In this document: piece after piece, positions 6,751 to 8,713 of the stretch
How positions within the stretch are numbered: position 1 is the stretch's first letter
Layout of the letters: each line of letters opens with the position of its first letter
Assembly: GCA_003567135.1 (NCBI GenBank)
Contig: PXAI01000333.1
Location: 1-8,713, forward strand
Length of the DNA: 8,713 bases
Source: Balneolia bacterium
Lineage (GTDB): Bacteria > Bacteroidota > Rhodothermia > Balneolales > Cyclonatronaceae
Reading direction: 5' to 3'
The notes under the pieces: generated by a model
Database searches by the model: none
Seen by the model: the letters and a program-made list of their open reading frames with translations, nothing else
What the model was told of the DNA's origin: nothing
Position numbers and translations under genes: made by a program

Positions 6751-6848
6751 TGCACGCAAAAACTCGAAGGCGCAAAGAAGAGTTAAAGGTACTATCGAAA
6801 ATATTATATCTTAATCCCTTTGCGTCTTAGCGCCTTAGCGAGCGAATT
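6751..6848. repeat. 110-bp repeat, unit 3 (diverged, runs into the GxxExxY start)
   Basis: Starts another exact 110 bp on. The left arm (6753-6777) and right arm (6818-6842) are recognisable and pair at 18 of 25 positions. The spacer has drifted and is one base longer. The right arm ends 6 bp before the ATG of the GxxExxY gene, so this unit supplies its 5' untranslated region. Together the three units fill the 325-bp interval between the hydrolase and the GxxExxY gene; no gene is visible in it. Confidence 0.85.
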
Positions 6849-7226
6849 ATGACAGAAAACCAATTATCAAGAATTATAGTCGATACCTGCTATCAAATTC
6901 ACGTAGAACTCGGCCCGGGTTTGTTCGAGTCTGTCTATGAAGAGATTTTGAACTATGAATTAATACAAAAAGGTCTGAATGTCTCCCGCCAACAGGCTGT
7001 TCCGGTTGTTTGGCGAGACATAAAAATGGATCAGGGCTTTCGGGCGGATTTAATAGTTGAGAACAAAGTCTTAATCGAGATAAAATCAGTACAAGCAATC
7101 GCCCCAGTTCATCAAAAACAGGTATTAACCTACCTTAAACTGACTGGCCTAAAGCTCGGTTTATTGATCAACTTCAACGAAGCCCTGATAAAAAACGGAA
7201 TCACAAGAATTGTGAATAAACTGTGA
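6849..7226 (+). CDS. GxxExxY protein (PD-(D/E)XK nuclease-fold family)
   Basis: A 125-aa protein, the usual length for the GxxExxY family (TIGR04256/PDDEXK_3 type). Seen: the signature GLFESVY with Gly24, Glu27 and Tyr30; Asp67 in FRADLIV; Glu77-Ile-Lys79 forming the D...ExK catalytic core; and Gln91-x3-Tyr95, the QxxxY motif of RecB/lambda-exonuclease-like folds. All expected active-site residues are present. No function has been firmly established for the family that I know of, so nuclease activity is inferred from fold and motifs. The ATG lies 6 bp after a repeat right arm and no Shine-Dalgarno is evident. The gene is visibly more AT-rich than its neighbours (sampled lines about 38-43% GC against about 57% in one sampled line of the hydrolase), consistent with transfer. 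It is bracketed by copies of the same repeat arm, so it may be part of a small mobile or repeat-associated module. Confidence 0.88.
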   Translation: MTENQLSRIIVDTCYQIHVELGPGLFESVYEEILNYELIQKGLNVSRQQAVPVVWRDIKMDQGFRADLIVENKVLIEIKSVQAIAPVHQKQVLTYLKLTGLKLGLLINFNEALIKNGITRIVNKL

Positions 7227-7254
7227 CAACAAAATTCGTGGAAATAAATAGATA

Positions 7255-7284
7255 CCCCTTTGCGCCTCTGCGCTTTAGCGAGCA
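7255..7284. repeat. Orphan right arm of the 110-bp repeat
   Basis: A right-arm copy (core 7258-7282, CTTTGCGCCTCTGCG onward, ending GCGAGC) stands 28 bp after the GxxExxY stop with no left arm beside it. It is in the same orientation as the arm ending just before the gene, so the gene is flanked by direct copies of the arm about 440 bp apart (6818 and 7258). It ends about 10 bp before the stop codon of the convergent ABC1 kinase gene. Confidence 0.85.
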
Positions 7285-7294
7285 AAAAAACGTC

Positions 7295-8614
7295 TCAAAC
7301 CAATTCCTGCGCCTCCAAAAATTCGTATAACCGCTTCCTGCCGGGCCGCACATCCACCTTCGCCCGGATCTTCATCAGCATTTGATACAGACCCAAATGC
7401 GCACGTGCCACAAAAATGAAGTGCCGGCTTCCCCGTGGCTCCCGGAACTGCATGGAATCACGTGCAAAGCCGTTGAATTTTGTACGAAATTGATCATCCC
7501 CGAAGTCAAAAAAATCGTGTTTATAGGGTGATACAAAGTATTTTCCGAGTTCCAGCGTGTATTCGTAAAAGGCACGTTCTTCATCATCTTCTTCCGGCCT
7601 TTTTTCGAGGATTTCCAGTTTTTTGTAGAGTGCGATCATCTCTTCTCTGTCCTGATCGCGGTGCGCCAGAAAGAGACGCATGTAGTTTTTGAAAAAATCC
7701 TCCGGACAAACTTTTACGCAGCCGAAATCGAGCACGCCGAGGCGTCCGTCATCCAATAGTAAAAAGTTGCCGGGATGCGCATCGGCGTGGACGGTGTACG
7801 AATCGTTGATCTGTTCGTGGAAGAAATCCCACATAAGCTGTCCGAAGTGGTTTCGCTCTTCCTGCGTGGGGTTTGATTTCAAAAACTCGTTCAGGTGGCG
7901 GCCCTGCAGCCAGGTCATAGTAAGTACACGTTCTGTGGAAAGATCAGGGCGCCATTCGGGCGTTGCAAACCGGTCGCTGGAATAGCGGGCGTGGAAATCA
8001 CTGATCTGGCGTCCTTCGTTTTGATAGTCGGTCTCCTCCATCAGCTTATTGCGAACTTCCGCGAAATACTCATCCGCTTTGGGGGATTTCACAATCCGGT
8101 CGAAAATCAGGCGCGCCATGGAAATATCTGAATCGATGGTTTCGCGAAGATTCGGATACTGAACCTTTACCGCCAGTTGTTCACCGTTTTTGCCGGTTGC
8201 TCGATGCACCTGACCGAGCGATGCAGCCGCCACGGCTTCGGGACTAAATTCCTCAAAAAGTGATTCCGGCAAGTCGCCAAGTTCGTTTTTAATAATTCTG
8301 TTCACCAGAATCCGGCTGATGGGTGGCACGCTGTACTGCGCCTGGGTCATCACTTCAGCAAATTCCTCGGGCATGATGGCGGAATCGAGGCTCAATCCCT
8401 GAGCCAGTTTGAGTGCCGTACCGCGGAGTTTTGAAAATTCGCTGAACAATTCGCTCGCGCTGCTTCGATGCAGTTCGCGTTTGGCCTCGGCGTCGTTACC
8501 ATTACGGCGCAGCGCTTTCTTGAGATGATATTTTGCGTAATTGCCGCCAACTTTTATGCCCGCTTTGGCCATCAGTTTGCCGCGGTCGAACCGCGAGGAT
8601 GGAAAATCATTCAT
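7295..8614 (-). CDS. ABC1/UbiB-family atypical protein kinase (AarF/ADCK-like)
   Basis: A 439-aa protein. Seen: an N-terminal KxGQ-type segment with Ala in place of Gly (K69-L-A-Q72 in GTALKLAQGLS); the Ala-rich nucleotide loop AAASLGQVH (129-137); the ATP-site Lys150 in AVKVQYP; a conserved acidic EETDYQNEG (193-201); the catalytic loop HADAHPGN (276-283, Asp278 and Asn283); and DFG (Asp296). The kinase core is thus intact. Known: UbiB/COQ8/ADCK proteins have ATPase or unorthodox kinase activity and support ubiquinone or other isoprenoid-lipid processes. Unlike classic UbiB, I see no clear C-terminal membrane helices, so this is a soluble or peripheral relative and I do not call it ubiB. The ATG is supported by GGAGG 11 nt upstream and by its 8-bp overlap with the preceding gene's stop. 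It converges on the GxxExxY module. Confidence 0.88.
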   Translation of the reverse strand: MNDFPSSRFDRGKLMAKAGIKVGGNYAKYHLKKALRRNGNDAEAKRELHRSSASELFSEFSKLRGTALKLAQGLSLDSAIMPEEFAEVMTQAQYSVPPISRILVNRIIKNELGDLPESLFEEFSPEAVAAASLGQVHRATGKNGEQLAVKVQYPNLRETIDSDISMARLIFDRIVKSPKADEYFAEVRNKLMEETDYQNEGRQISDFHARYSSDRFATPEWRPDLSTERVLTMTWLQGRHLNEFLKSNPTQEERNHFGQLMWDFFHEQINDSYTVHADAHPGNFLLLDDGRLGVLDFGCVKVCPEDFFKNYMRLFLAHRDQDREEMIALYKKLEILEKRPEEDDEERAFYEYTLELGKYFVSPYKHDFFDFGDDQFRTKFNGFARDSMQFREPRGSRHFIFVARAHLGLYQMLMKIRAKVDVRPGRKRLYEFLEAQELV

Positions 8615-8713
8615 CAGTTTTTTCGCCTCCGGAGCGAAAGGTGTAAAGATTGGTGTCTGTAAACGGAATGTTGATGCTGAATTTAAACAACCCTTCGTTC
8701 CAGAAAATTCGCA
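8607..8713 (-). CDS. Partial CDS, C-terminal 34 residues, unknown function
   Basis: On the minus strand an open frame enters from the right edge and ends at a TGA (8607-8609) that overlaps the ABC1 kinase start by 8 bp (ATGAATGA). The 34 visible residues are soluble-looking, with the pattern FSINIPFTDTNLYTF followed by a charged tail ending GGEKTDE. The alternating hydrophobic pattern suggests beta-strands. I do not recognise the family. The overlap argues that it is a real gene translationally coupled to the kinase. The kinase's own frame is also open to the window edge, so an N-terminally extended kinase is an alternative, but it has no upstream ATG in view. Confidence 0.6.
   Translation of the reverse strand, partial: RIFWNEGLFKFSINIPFTDTNLYTFRSGGEKTDE

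Noticed and set aside
6520..6786. 88-codon plus-strand open frame through the repeats
   Set aside because: It starts inside the hydrolase's 3' end and simply translates the 110-bp repeats, giving a repeated Arg/Lys-rich peptide with no domain. It is a by-product of the array.
6531..6848. CRISPR array
   Set aside because: There are only three units, the period is 110 bp, the 'spacers' are nearly identical in units 1 and 2, and no cas gene is present.

Overview
The window looks like chromosomal DNA from a member of the Bacteroidota/Rhodothermota/Balneolota group. Three things point there: a secreted protein ending in a type IX secretion (T9SS) sorting domain with a YPNPFNPST motif, a PorX-type response regulator (receiver plus PglZ domain) of the kind that controls T9SS, and generally weak Shine-Dalgarno sequences. 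A Balneola-like origin is my best guess from protein style and is not proven. No phage, plasmid or rRNA/tRNA gene is visible.

Layout. (a) 1-88: short leader with a 9-bp tandem repeat. (b) 89-2733, plus strand: an RlpA-like septal lipoprotein (DPBB + SPOR) overlapping by 1 bp a large secreted cyanophycinase-like peptidase with a T9SS tail. (c) 2740-5544, minus strand, convergent with (b) after a 6-bp gap: in transcription order a membrane-anchored ComEA-type helix-hairpin-helix protein, PorX, and a PmtA-like SAM methyltransferase that starts with TTG. (d) 5545-5731: divergent intergenic region with two abutting operator-like palindromes. (e) 5732-6523, plus strand: alpha/beta hydrolase. (f) 6531-7284: an array of three repeats at an exact 110-bp period, built from self-complementary arms that are themselves made of 8-bp sub-repeats. 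It runs up to an intact GxxExxY (PD-(D/E)XK nuclease-fold) gene, which is followed by an orphan copy of the repeat's right arm. (g) 7295-8713, minus strand: an ABC1/UbiB-family atypical kinase preceded by an 8-bp-overlapping gene of which only the last 34 codons are in the window.

How the pieces fit. PorX and the T9SS cargo fit one theme (secretion and its control), but they are on opposite strands and nothing here shows direct regulation. The cyanophycinase-like protein would act outside the cell on an Asp/Arg-type polymer or related isopeptide. The least ordinary part is the repeat array plus GxxExxY gene at 6531-7284. It looks like a small accessory or mobile-type module, more AT-rich than its neighbours, inserted between two housekeeping-style genes. 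The link between the nuclease-fold protein and the repeats is inferred from layout only.
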